Shown here: one piece after another, positions 33,272 to 41,066 of the stretch
Numbering within the stretch: the stretch's first letter is position 1
How the letters are laid out: every line of letters begins with the position of its first letter
Assembly (NCBI GenBank): GCA_964539135.1
Contig: CAZIFG010000001.1
Location: forward strand, 124,001-188,000
Origin: CAZIFG01 sp964539135
Lineage (GTDB): Bacteria; Margulisbacteria; Marinamargulisbacteria; GCA-2716485; CAZIFG01
Direction: 5' to 3'
DNA length: 64,000 nucleotides
Translations under genes and position numbers: made by a program
Notes under the pieces: model-generated
Told to the model about the DNA's origin: nothing
The model's input: the letters and a program-made list of their open reading frames with translations, nothing else
Database searches by the model: none

Positions 33272-34159
33272 ATGAAACAGAAAATATTGCTTACAGGGGG
33301 TTCTGGATTTATTGGGCGAAATATTTTAGAGTCTTTTTTAGCTGAAAAATACGACATCGTGGCACCGGGACGTCATGAATTGGATTTGATGGATACCAAT
33401 TCTGTGGATTCCTTTTTTAAAACTAGAACTTTTGATGTTGTGGTGCATTCAGCGGTTAAACCAGGACATCGGAATGCTTTGGATCATGATCGTCTTTTGT
33501 ATAGTAATCTTAAATTTTTTGAAACGCTTCTTCGTCATAGATCGCGGTATGAGAAATTCATTAATTTGGGATCGGGGGCCGTATATGATACGAGTTGCTC
33601 TATTTCTATGGTTTCAGAATCGTCTTTGTATAATCGTATAGGGGCTTCAGATCATGATTTTTGTAAGTATGTGATTTCACGCCAAATTCAAGATTTGGAT
33701 GGGTTTGTTGATTTGAATATTTTTGGCATTTTTGGAAAATATGAAGATTATGCCATTCGATTTATTTCAAATGCCATTTGTAAGACTTTGTTTGATTTAC
33801 CCATTACCTTAAGGCAAGATAGGCTTTTTAGCTATCTGTACATTGATGATTTAATGCCTATTTTAGCGTTTTTTATTGACAATAAGGTTGCTCATCGTTC
33901 GTATAATATTGTTCCTGATTATACGACGTCTCTTTTGGGATTGGCTACTTTGATTCAAGAGATTTCTGGTCAAAATGAGCCTGTTTCGGTTCTTACTCCT
34001 GGCTTTGGACTTGACTATACAGGTTCTAATGCGAGGTTGCTTGGAGAATTTCCAACACTTTCGTTTACTTCGCTTCCGCTTTCTGTACAATTATTATATA
34101 ATTGGTACTCTAATCGGAAAGATATGTTGTTAAAGTCTGATTTTTTATTTGATAAATAG
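33272..34159 (+). CDS. NAD-dependent epimerase/dehydratase-family protein (extended SDR)
   Basis: A 295-residue extended SDR with the NAD motif LLTGGSGFIGRNIL, a VVHSAVKPGHRN segment and an INLGSGAVYD serine region. The usual YxxxK catalytic pair appears as H-D-F-C-K (near residue 129), so the tyrosine seems to be replaced by histidine while the lysine is kept. It may be the reductase that acts on a keto-sugar made by rfbFGH and the TPP enzyme (compare YerF of the yersiniose pathway, or RfbJ/RfbS), but it could have altered chemistry. It is the first sugar gene after glyQS and the reductase. Confidence 0.75.
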   Translation: MKQKILLTGGSGFIGRNILESFLAEKYDIVAPGRHELDLMDTNSVDSFFKTRTFDVVVHSAVKPGHRNALDHDRLLYSNLKFFETLLRHRSRYEKFINLGSGAVYDTSCSISMVSESSLYNRIGASDHDFCKYVISRQIQDLDGFVDLNIFGIFGKYEDYAIRFISNAICKTLFDLPITLRQDRLFSYLYIDDLMPILAFFIDNKVAHRSYNIVPDYTTSLLGLATLIQEISGQNEPVSVLTPGFGLDYTGSNARLLGEFPTLSFTSLPLSVQLLYNWYSNRKDMLLKSDFLFDK

Positions 34160-34171
34160 AGAGGGTTTTTT

Positions 34172-34987
34172 ATGAATATTTTAGAGAAAAAAATGATGAA
34201 TATCTTAATAGATTTACGTGAAAATCATCATGTGATTGGGGTTAAAGCTGAATTTGAATCAGAAGGTACTCGATTGGAAGAGGCTTTAAGATTAAAAGAG
34301 GTTGTTACGCGTGCAGGGTTAGATCTTACCATTAAAATAGGTGGATGTGAGGCGCTTAAGGATATGTATGATGCGCGTGTTATCGGCGTTAATGCTATTG
34401 TAGCACCCATGATTGAATCTCCTTATGCTGTTAAAAAATATATACAGTCTACGAAATTGGCTTTTCCAGAGGAAGAGTGGGGTGATATTAAATTTTTGAT
34501 TAATATTGAAACTATTTATGGGTTTAATTACTTAGAGGATATTTTAAATAGTGAGTCTGGGCAGCTTCTTACAGGGGTTGTTTTGGGGCGTGTGGACATG
34601 ACAGGCTCTTTAGGGATGACACGAGAAGATATTAATGATGATCGTATTTTATCTTATGCCATTCAAATCGCTGAAAAACTAAAAATTCACAATAAAGAAT
34701 TGGTTATTGGGGGCGGGGTTTCCGCTGCATCTTTGCCCTTTTTTAATCGATTACCCGAGGGGGCTTTAACACGTTTTGAAACACGTAAAATTATTTTTGA
34801 TGCTCAAAAAGCAGTAAAGGATCCGGCTACAGATAAAGGTCTTTTGAAAGCGGTTGGATTTGAATTAATGTGGCTTAAGAATAAGCGCGATTTTTATGGC
34901 TCTATTCATCACGAGGATTCTAAGCGTATTGATATGCTAGAGCAGCGATATGAGCTGTTAATTAAAACGGCAGGAGGCTCCATTTAA
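34172..34987 (+). CDS. HpcH/HpaI-type aldolase
   Basis: A 271-residue protein of the HpcH/HpaI aldolase and citrate-lyase-beta superfamily. It has the metal ligands expected: E in FLINIETIYGF (near residue 112) and D in LGRVDMTGSLGM (near residue 146). An IGVKAEFESEGTR start and IKIGGCEALKDMYDARVIG are visible. These enzymes make or break C-C bonds using pyruvate enolate. Its place between an SDR and a TPP enzyme in a sugar cluster suggests chain extension or trimming of a nucleotide-sugar-derived keto acid. The substrate is unknown. GAGAGGG precedes the ATG. Confidence 0.8.
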   Translation: MNILEKKMMNILIDLRENHHVIGVKAEFESEGTRLEEALRLKEVVTRAGLDLTIKIGGCEALKDMYDARVIGVNAIVAPMIESPYAVKKYIQSTKLAFPEEEWGDIKFLINIETIYGFNYLEDILNSESGQLLTGVVLGRVDMTGSLGMTREDINDDRILSYAIQIAEKLKIHNKELVIGGGVSAASLPFFNRLPEGALTRFETRKIIFDAQKAVKDPATDKGLLKAVGFELMWLKNKRDFYGSIHHEDSKRIDMLEQRYELLIKTAGGSI

Positions 34988-34993
34988 ATTCAG

Positions 34994-36793
34994 ATGATCA
35001 AACTGTCTGATTATCTTGTTCATCGTTTGGTTAATATTTATGGTGTAGATCATGTTTTTATGATTTCTGGTGGTGGGGCTATGCATTTAAATGATTCCTT
35101 TGGGAATTATCCAGGCATGACTTACACCTGTAATCACCACGAGCAGGCGTCTGCCATTGCGGCTGAGGGATATTCGCGATATGCACAACGCCTTTCTGTT
35201 GTTAATGTTACAACAGGGCCTGGTGGTATTAATGCTTTGAATGGGGTGTATGGGCAGTGGACGGATAGTGTGCCTGTTTTGTACCTATCTGGACAAGTTA
35301 AACGGGCGACGACTTTGTCAGCTTGTCCTGACATCCCCTTGAGACAACTTGGGGACCAGGAAGTGGATATCATTCGTATTGTCAGTCCTATTGTTAAATA
35401 TGCCTATTCTATTTCCAATCCACGTGATATTAAATGGGTTTTAGACCGTGCGGTTTCTATTGCTCAATCGGGTAGGCCTGGTCCTGTTTGGGTTGATATT
35501 CCTATGGATATTCAAAGCGCTTTGATTGATGAATCCACTCTTTTGGAGGACCCTTTAGGGTCTCCATTGGAACCTATTTTTGTGCCACTTCCTGCAGAGC
35601 TTCTTCGTGTTTATGAGGCTTTAAAATCGGCGAAGCGACCCCTTATTGTTGCGGGGCATGGTATTCGGCTTTCTCATTCAGAATCTTTGTTTTATTCATT
35701 GTTGGACTACTTAGGTATTCCTGTTGTGACAAGTTTAAATGGGTTTGATAGTCTTGAAGAGACACATCCTTGCTATGTGGGAAGAATAGGAACAGTAGGC
35801 CAACGTGTCGGTAATTTTGTTTTACAGCAGTCGGATGTTATTTTATTTTTAGGTACTCGTAATAATATTCGGCAAATTAGTTATAATTGGGAAAATTTTG
35901 CACCAAATGCGATGAAAATAGTAGTAGATGTAGATTTGGCGGAACTTCAAAAACCCACGCTTGTTCCAAATTTTGCTATTCATTCTGATTTGAAGGTATT
36001 TTTAGAGAGATTATTGAATCTTATAGCACAGGATCCTTTTAAAGGACCTGTTGAATGGCTTTCTTGGACCTTGCATTTAAAACATAAATATCACCCCCTT
36101 AATAACCCTGCTTATTTTGAGCACCATTCGGGTATTAATCCTTATTTTTTTTGTTTGGAATTGACACGTGTTTTGAAGGAAGGTGCCTGTGTTGTTGCAG
36201 GGAATGGATCTGCCATAGTGTGTATGTTTCAAGCGGGGTGTGTTAAAAAAGATCAACGGTTTATTTGGAATTCGGGAGATGCCTCTATGGGCTATGATTT
36301 GCCAGCGGCTATTGGGGCCTGTATGGCTTCTCGACAAGAGGTTGTTTGTTTGGCGGGCGATGGGAGTTTAATGATGAATCTTCAAGAACTTCAAACGATG
36401 AAACATTACCATTTACCCCTTAAACTCTTTATTTTGAATAATGATGGGTATGTGTCTATTCAGCAAACGCAAAAGAACTTTTTTAATAGCCATTTTGTTG
36501 CGTGTACAGAAGATTCTGGTGTGACATTTCCCGATTTTATTCATGTTGCGGAGTCGTTTGGATTGCCTGCTCTACGATTAAACTCTCCTGCATCTTTAGC
36601 TGAAGATCTTAGTCGCATTTTGGATATGGAGGGCCCTGTTGTTTGTGAAATTATGTTAGATAGAGGGTATGCTTTTACCCCTAAACTTTCAGCTAGAAAA
36701 TTGGAAGATGGTACGATGGTTTCACCTTCTTTAGAGGATATGTTTCCCTTTCTTTCATCAGAAGAGTTGGAAGCAGCTCGATTTCTAGGGTAA
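34994..36793 (+). CDS. Thiamine-diphosphate enzyme of the acetolactate-synthase family (YerE-like context)
   Basis: A 599-residue ThDP enzyme with the ALS fold. E50 (in NHHEQASAIAAEGYSRY) is the conserved glutamate that activates ThDP, VTTGPGGINALNG and RPGPVWVDIPMDIQ are family segments, and GDGSLMMNLQELQTM with LNNDGYVS near residue 460 is the ThDP/Mg motif. It begins 6 bp after the aldolase gene. In sugar clusters with rfbFGH, a ThDP enzyme of this family (YerE) adds a two-carbon unit from pyruvate to CDP-4-keto-3,6-dideoxyglucose. That reaction is inferred by analogy; a true acetolactate synthase cannot be excluded, but no small subunit or valine genes are present. Confidence 0.85.
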   Translation: MIKLSDYLVHRLVNIYGVDHVFMISGGGAMHLNDSFGNYPGMTYTCNHHEQASAIAAEGYSRYAQRLSVVNVTTGPGGINALNGVYGQWTDSVPVLYLSGQVKRATTLSACPDIPLRQLGDQEVDIIRIVSPIVKYAYSISNPRDIKWVLDRAVSIAQSGRPGPVWVDIPMDIQSALIDESTLLEDPLGSPLEPIFVPLPAELLRVYEALKSAKRPLIVAGHGIRLSHSESLFYSLLDYLGIPVVTSLNGFDSLEETHPCYVGRIGTVGQRVGNFVLQQSDVILFLGTRNNIRQISYNWENFAPNAMKIVVDVDLAELQKPTLVPNFAIHSDLKVFLERLLNLIAQDPFKGPVEWLSWTLHLKHKYHPLNNPAYFEHHSGINPYFFCLELTRVLKEGACVVAGNGSAIVCMFQAGCVKKDQRFIWNSGDASMGYDLPAAIGACMASRQEVVCLAGDGSLMMNLQELQTMKHYHLPLKLFILNNDGYVSIQQTQKNFFNSHFVACTEDSGVTFPDFIHVAESFGLPALRLNSPASLAEDLSRILDMEGPVVCEIMLDRGYAFTPKLSARKLEDGTMVSPSLEDMFPFLSSEELEAARFLG

Positions 36794-37200
36794 TGGCTAA
36801 AATACGTTCTTTTTTTCTTTGGCTTTATGACCTCTTAGGGCCAACCGTTTTTAGATTTCTTGTTGCGGGAATGCTCAATGCGCTTTTTGGGTACTTCGTT
36901 TTTTCTTTTTTTATTTTTTGTGGGGTTTATTATGCCTATGCCTCTTTATTGTCTTATTTTTTTGGTATTATTTTTAACTTTAATACCATGGGGCGTTTTG
37001 TTTTTGGCGCATGTCACTGGCATCGTATTTTTAGATTTTGTGGTGTATATGTTTTTTTGTATGGATTGAATGTTCTTTTTTTGACATTTTTTAATTTTAT
37101 GGGGGTTAATTTTTACCTTTCAGGGGCGCTAGTCATTCCTCCTTTAGCACTTATTTCGTTTTTTTTAAATAAATATTTCGTATTTAAGGTGAGCAAATGA
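36793..37200 (+). CDS. GtrA-family membrane protein
   Basis: A 135-residue protein with four predicted helices and the GtrA pattern FRFLVAGMLNALFGYFVF, then NFNTMGRFVF and FFLNKYFVF near the C-terminus. GtrA proteins are thought to flip lipid-linked sugars across the inner membrane. It overlaps the TPP gene by 1 nt and the GT2 gene by 4 nt, the usual GtrA-GtrB arrangement. Confidence 0.9.
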   Translation: MAKIRSFFLWLYDLLGPTVFRFLVAGMLNALFGYFVFSFFIFCGVYYAYASLLSYFFGIIFNFNTMGRFVFGACHWHRIFRFCGVYVFLYGLNVLFLTFFNFMGVNFYLSGALVIPPLALISFFLNKYFVFKVSK

Positions 37201-38138
37201 AAAAAATAAGTGTGGTTTCAAGTTGTTTTAATGAAGCAGATAATGTAGATGTCTTATGTCTACGGGTGAGAGCTGTTTTTGATGCTTTGGGGCCATTTTA
37301 TACTTATGAACATATTTTATTGGATAATGGGTCTACAGATCAGACAGCTTTGAAACTTAGGGCTTTGGCTTCAAGTGATAAAAGAATTAAGGTTATTTTA
37401 AATGCGCGAAATTTTGGGCATATTAGATCTCCTTTTTATGGTATTTTACAAGCATCAGGAGATGCTGTTATTTACATGGCTTCTGATTTACAAGATCCTC
37501 CAGAACTTATTTTGGATTTTATAAGAGAATGGGAGTCTGGTTTTAAAATGGTTTTAGGTATTAAAAAGGAGAGTAAGGAGTCTTTTGTTTTTTTTCTGAT
37601 TCGGCGTTTTTTTTATCTTCTTATTCGTAAAATATCAGATGATAATACCTCTCTTATTAAAAATTATACGGGTTTTGGTCTTTATGATAGGACTATCGTT
37701 GATATTATGCGCTTGTCTACAGACCCTTATCCTTATTTTCGTGGTTTTGTTTGCGAAATAGGATTTGAAAAGGCCTATGTTGAATTTGTACAACCGCTTC
37801 GAACACGGGGTGTTACGGCAAATAATTTTTATACGCTTTATGATAATGCGATGATTGGAATTACAAAACATTCTCGTGTTCCTTTAAGGATTGCGGTATT
37901 TCTTGGTTTTTTTCTTTCTATACTGAGTGGGGGGATTTCTGTTTTTTATTTTATCGCGAAATTGCTTTTTTGGGATAAATTTGAATTTGGTCTTGCTCCT
38001 ATTTTAATTGGTATTTTTTTCTTTTTTTCTATTCAGTTGCTGTTTATGGGTATTTTGGGGGAATATATTGGGGCTATTTTGATTCGTGTGAATATAAAGC
38101 CGCTTGTTTTTGAAAAAGAACGTATTAATTTTGATTGA
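37197..38138 (+). CDS. GtrB-like GT2 glycosyltransferase with C-terminal membrane helices
   Basis: A 313-residue family 2 glycosyltransferase. It has VVSSCFNEADNVDVL at the N-terminus, LDNGSTDQT, the SDLQDPPELI metal-binding segment near residue 97, and two C-terminal membrane helices (about 230-255 and 268-295). These match polyprenyl-phosphate sugar transferases such as GtrB or DPM. With GtrA it would load and flip a lipid-linked sugar for surface modification. It is the last gene of the glyQS-sugar run, and converges with mazG 3 bp away. Confidence 0.9.
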   Translation: MKKISVVSSCFNEADNVDVLCLRVRAVFDALGPFYTYEHILLDNGSTDQTALKLRALASSDKRIKVILNARNFGHIRSPFYGILQASGDAVIYMASDLQDPPELILDFIREWESGFKMVLGIKKESKESFVFFLIRRFFYLLIRKISDDNTSLIKNYTGFGLYDRTIVDIMRLSTDPYPYFRGFVCEIGFEKAYVEFVQPLRTRGVTANNFYTLYDNAMIGITKHSRVPLRIAVFLGFFLSILSGGISVFYFIAKLLFWDKFEFGLAPILIGIFFFFSIQLLFMGILGEYIGAILIRVNIKPLVFEKERINFD

Positions 38139-38141
38139 TTT

Positions 38142-38516
38142 TTATTTTAATGCATTCCACAGGTCTATTTTTTCAGTGTAACTTAAGTCTGAGAGCATTT
38201 TCCCCTTATTTAATATGGTGGTTTCCATTGTTTGGAAGCGTTCGATAAATTTTTGAGTGGTTTTTTCCAGTGCGTTTTCCGCATCGATGCCTTCTTCTGT
38301 GAGTAGCGTCAGTAGTGAGAATAAAATATCGCCGGCTTCTGCTTCTTTAGATGCCTTTGTTCCCTTTTCTTTTTCAATTAAAAATTCCTGAACCTCTTCT
38401 TCTAATTTTTTGAAAGCGTCTTGGGTGGTTTTAAATTTAAAACCGGCTTTAATGGCATTTTTTTGAATTTCTTGGGCTTTTGTTATGGAAGATGGATGTT
38501 GAGGGGGTTCATTCAT
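38142..38516 (-). CDS. mazG: MazG-type nucleoside triphosphate pyrophosphohydrolase
   Basis: A 124-residue all-alpha NTP pyrophosphatase. The metal-binding EExxE (KLEEEVQEF, near residue 40) and ExxD (EAGDILFSLLTLL) motifs match the C-terminal half of MazG, which breaks down non-canonical or stress nucleotides. Single-domain forms of this size are common. ATG 38516 is chosen; the frame also opens at a TTG at 38537. It is the last gene of the minus-strand DUF218-YggS-SepF-MazG group. Confidence 0.85.
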   Translation of the reverse strand: MNEPPQHPSSITKAQEIQKNAIKAGFKFKTTQDAFKKLEEEVQEFLIEKEKGTKASKEAEAGDILFSLLTLLTEEGIDAENALEKTTQKFIERFQTMETTILNKGKMLSDLSYTEKIDLWNALK

Positions 38517-38519
38517 GAT

Positions 38520-38557
38520 AGAGAGGAGAGGGGGCAATGAAGTGCCACCCTCTCTCT
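38520..38557 (-). promoter_or_regulatory. Hairpin between sepF and mazG
   Basis: A GC-rich arm (38520-38535) pairs imperfectly with GCCACCCTCTCTCT (38544-38557) around an 8-nt loop. It begins 8 nt beyond the sepF stop and ends 3 nt before the mazG ATG. No U-run follows, so it is more likely a processing or translation-control structure than a terminator. Confidence 0.4.
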
Positions 38558-38565
38558 AGAAAGAC

Positions 38566-39024
38566 TTAACCGGCTATTTTTTTGAAAAAGACTTGTTTTT
38601 CTTCGCTTTCTAATCCTTTTTCAAAGGTTGTTTTTTCTTCTGGATTGGCAATATGGATGTTACTCGGGGCAAATAAGAAAATGTTTTCGCCAATTTTCAT
38701 CATGTGGCCATTGATGGCATAGGCAGTTCCGCAGATAAAATCGATGAGTCGTTTGCTGGAATCGGCATCTAAATATTTTAAATTGACGATTACAGGTGTG
38801 TTTTCTCTGAGTTGTGTGGCAATGTTTAAAGAATCTTCATAGACTCTGGGTTCTTCAATTTTAATTTCAAAGGAGTGAGTTGTTTTATGGCCTTGTGTGT
38901 GGACCAAGGCACCTTTAAAGGGCTTAATTTGAGGGGCATTTTCAAATTTTTGAGGTTCTATTTGTGAAATGCTTTCATCTCCTGTTTCGTTGAATCCAAA
39001 AAAATCTTTTAAATTGTTAATCAT
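38566..39024 (-). CDS. sepF: Cell division protein SepF
   Basis: A membrane-associated partner of FtsZ that shapes and anchors the division ring. The 152-residue protein has an N-terminal amphipathic helix (INNLKDFFGF), an acidic linker, and the SepF core from about residue 55. The core contains EPRVYEDSLNIATQLRENTP, VIVNLKYLDADSSKRLIDFI and GTAYAINGHMMKIGENIFLF, all typical of the family. It is next to a yggS-like gene, the classic ylmE-ylmF pairing. Proteobacteria lack SepF, so this gene helps place the organism. Confidence 0.95.
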   Translation of the reverse strand: MINNLKDFFGFNETGDESISQIEPQKFENAPQIKPFKGALVHTQGHKTTHSFEIKIEEPRVYEDSLNIATQLRENTPVIVNLKYLDADSSKRLIDFICGTAYAINGHMMKIGENIFLFAPSNIHIANPEEKTTFEKGLESEEKQVFFKKIAG

Positions 39025-39035
39025 TTTTTTCTCCT

Positions 39036-39728
39036 TTATTTAAATAAACTTCTACCTATTCTTACCATTGTAGCGCCTTCTTCGATGGCTATTTTATAAT
39101 CGTGACTCATGCCCATACTGAGGATTTCAATATGAGGATGTTTTTCTCTTGCTTTATGAAAACATGCAGCCAATTCTTTGTATAAAGGGCGGCACTTTTC
39201 TGTTTCATCAAAAAATGGAGCTACTCCCATTATACCTTTTATTTCTAAATAAGGAAGCTTTATTATTTCGTCTAGTTGGGTTTCCATGTCTTTTAATTTG
39301 AACCCAAATTTTGTGGTTTCTTCGCCTGTATTGATTTGAATCAAAATAGGTGTTTTTTGTTGGGTTTCTTTATTAATACTGTTTATTTTTTCTGCTAGTG
39401 TGATGGAATCTACGGAGTGAATGCAGGTATAATGTTGCAGTGCTTTTCGAACTTTGTTACGTTGTAAATGACCGATGAAATGCCATTGGATGTCGAGTTC
39501 TTTTAAACTGTTTATTTTATTGAGGCCATCTTGAAGTTTGTTTTCTCCAAAAAGACGAAACCCTTGTTCGTAGAGTATTTTTATTTCTGATGCGGATCCA
39601 TATTTACTGGCGACTAGAATCTCTATTTTTCTGTTGTATCGTTTTTCTAATTCCTGTATAGAATTTTTTATTTCTAGGCCGTTTTCTTTTATTTTATTTA
39701 TTTTTTCTAGTGCATCAGGATATACCAT
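39036..39728 (-). CDS. Pyridoxal-phosphate homeostasis protein (YggS/PROSC family)
   Basis: A 230-residue PLP-binding protein with the alanine-racemase-type barrel: ILVASKYGSASEI (PLP lysine in ASK), FGENKLQDGLNKI, WHFIGHLQRNKVRKAL, IHSVDS, GFKL, and LSMGMSHDYKIAIEEGATMVRIG. It buffers free PLP. ATG 39728 is chosen over GTG 39743; both overlap the DUF218 gene. It is followed by sepF. Confidence 0.93.
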   Translation of the reverse strand: MVYPDALEKINKIKENGLEIKNSIQELEKRYNRKIEILVASKYGSASEIKILYEQGFRLFGENKLQDGLNKINSLKELDIQWHFIGHLQRNKVRKALQHYTCIHSVDSITLAEKINSINKETQQKTPILIQINTGEETTKFGFKLKDMETQLDEIIKLPYLEIKGIMGVAPFFDETEKCRPLYKELAACFHKAREKHPHIEILSMGMSHDYKIAIEEGATMVRIGRSLFK

Positions 39729-40294
39729 ATGGTTTTTGCACACTCCATGAGTATTTTTTCTCGCATATTTTCATATTTCCACCACTTTGTGTATAGAATA
39801 TCATCTTCAGCGCCTGCAATTTTAATCGTGATAGGCGTGTTTTTATAGTACGCTTTAAAGACGCTGAGTGCGCGTCGTGTATGATATTTAGAGGTTACGA
39901 TAATGATGGATTTGGCCTTTAGTTTTTTGAGTATGGGGGCACAGTTTACAGGGTGTTCATAAGTGGACGTGGATTGGTCGTCGATTATAATATCTTTGGT
40001 GGGAACGCCTAAAGATTGAGCGTATTCTGACATGAGTTGTGGCATAGAGGTATTCATTAAGGGCTCTCCGCTCATGATTATTTTTTGAGATAAGCCTTGT
40101 TTGTATAAGGCAGTTGCCATTTTTACTCTATTTCCTGAATCTCCAGATAATACTATAATGACATCGGATGCTGTTAAGGGCATTTCTGTTTGGAGAGATG
40201 TTCCTATTTTAATATAAAGTGGATTTTTTACGACTAAAAATGTTACAACTATGATTAGGAGATAGATTATTTTTCGCACAATAGAGGTTGGCAT
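39707..40294 (-). CDS. DUF218/YdcF-like (SanA/ElyC) membrane-anchored protein
   Basis: A 195-residue protein with an N-terminal membrane anchor (about residues 8-23) followed by a DUF218 domain: DVIIVLSGDSGNRVKMATALYKQGLSQKIIMSG, the STSTYEHPVN region and IIVTSKYHTRRALSVFKAYY. Family members (SanA, ElyC) are linked to envelope integrity and peptidoglycan or undecaprenyl metabolism in diderms. ATG 40294 is preferred; a TTG at 40300 is also open. Confidence 0.85.
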   Translation of the reverse strand: MPTSIVRKIIYLLIIVVTFLVVKNPLYIKIGTSLQTEMPLTASDVIIVLSGDSGNRVKMATALYKQGLSQKIIMSGEPLMNTSMPQLMSEYAQSLGVPTKDIIIDDQSTSTYEHPVNCAPILKKLKAKSIIIVTSKYHTRRALSVFKAYYKNTPITIKIAGAEDDILYTKWWKYENMREKILMECAKTIWYILMH

Positions 40295-40391
40295 AGGCAA
40301 AGTTTACTCTAGGTGTTGGGGCTCCGCAAGCTATTGTTGTGCAAGTTTGATGGCTTTTTTATCGATATCTCGTGTATGGTGGGTGTAAGAA

Positions 40392-41066
40392 ATGAACCGT
40401 TGTTTACAATTTAAAACCATTTCTGAATTTTTGATACCTCAATTTCTTACATGGGGCGTCTTTGTTTTTTGTTTTTTTTATGCCATTGGTCTTCAGGCAC
40501 AGTTGGTCAGTGGAGATCCTTTTGATATGAGAAGATCTTCTATCGGATTTGGGGGGCTTGCTACATTTACACACGTAGATTCTCCTGCTTTGCGTGAAAA
40601 TAATACGACCTTTTTTTCGGGGAAATCGGATGAGGATACGCTTATTTTTAGGGGGATTCGCTTTGGAAATTCTGAATCTCGTTTTTCTTCAGATCCCAGT
40701 GCGGTGGATTCTATTCTTACAGAATCTAATGTTGCGGCTGTGGTTGAAGGGCCTTATGTTTATCCCAATCCTTTTCGTTTAAACTCTGTTTCTAGAGCTA
40801 AGATTTATTATAAATTGTCAAAAAACTTGGATATAGAGCTTCGTGTTTATGATATGTTAGCTCGATTGGTTTATAAAACGACTTTTACAGGGGGCGTGGA
40901 AGGTTCTCATGGAAGTGGCTTGAGTGGAGATCCTAATATTATTCCTGTTTTTGATGATGTTTTTTTGGCAACGGCTCAGTCTCGATTGGCATCAGGTGTT
41001 TTCTTTTATTATTTGATGCATGAGGGCGCTGTTTTAAGTAAGGGTAAGTTTGTGGTGAAGCCATGA
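40392..41066 (+). CDS. Secreted protein with FlgD-Ig / T9SS-like C-terminal sorting domain
   Basis: A 224-residue protein with a long N-terminal signal sequence (hydrophobic core about 21-35, then LQAQ). The C-terminal 100 residues begin PYVYPNPFRLNS, continue with ELRVYDMLARLVYK, and end LASGVFFYYLMHEGAVLSKG-K-FVVKP. This is the PNPF...I.Y.L...v.l.vyd..G..v...G.Y.....G.....kf.v.k pattern of FlgD Ig-like or type A sorting domains. In T9SS bacteria such domains direct secretion. No T9SS machinery gene besides a PorV-like neighbour is in the window. It overlaps the next gene by ATGA. Confidence 0.7.
   Translation: MNRCLQFKTISEFLIPQFLTWGVFVFCFFYAIGLQAQLVSGDPFDMRRSSIGFGGLATFTHVDSPALRENNTTFFSGKSDEDTLIFRGIRFGNSESRFSSDPSAVDSILTESNVAAVVEGPYVYPNPFRLNSVSRAKIYYKLSKNLDIELRVYDMLARLVYKTTFTGGVEGSHGSGLSGDPNIIPVFDDVFLATAQSRLASGVFFYYLMHEGAVLSKGKFVVKP

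Noticed and set aside
34994..36793. Valine/isoleucine acetolactate synthase
   Set aside because: There is no regulatory subunit or ilv gene next to it and all its neighbours are sugar genes; a YerE-like role is favoured, though not proven.
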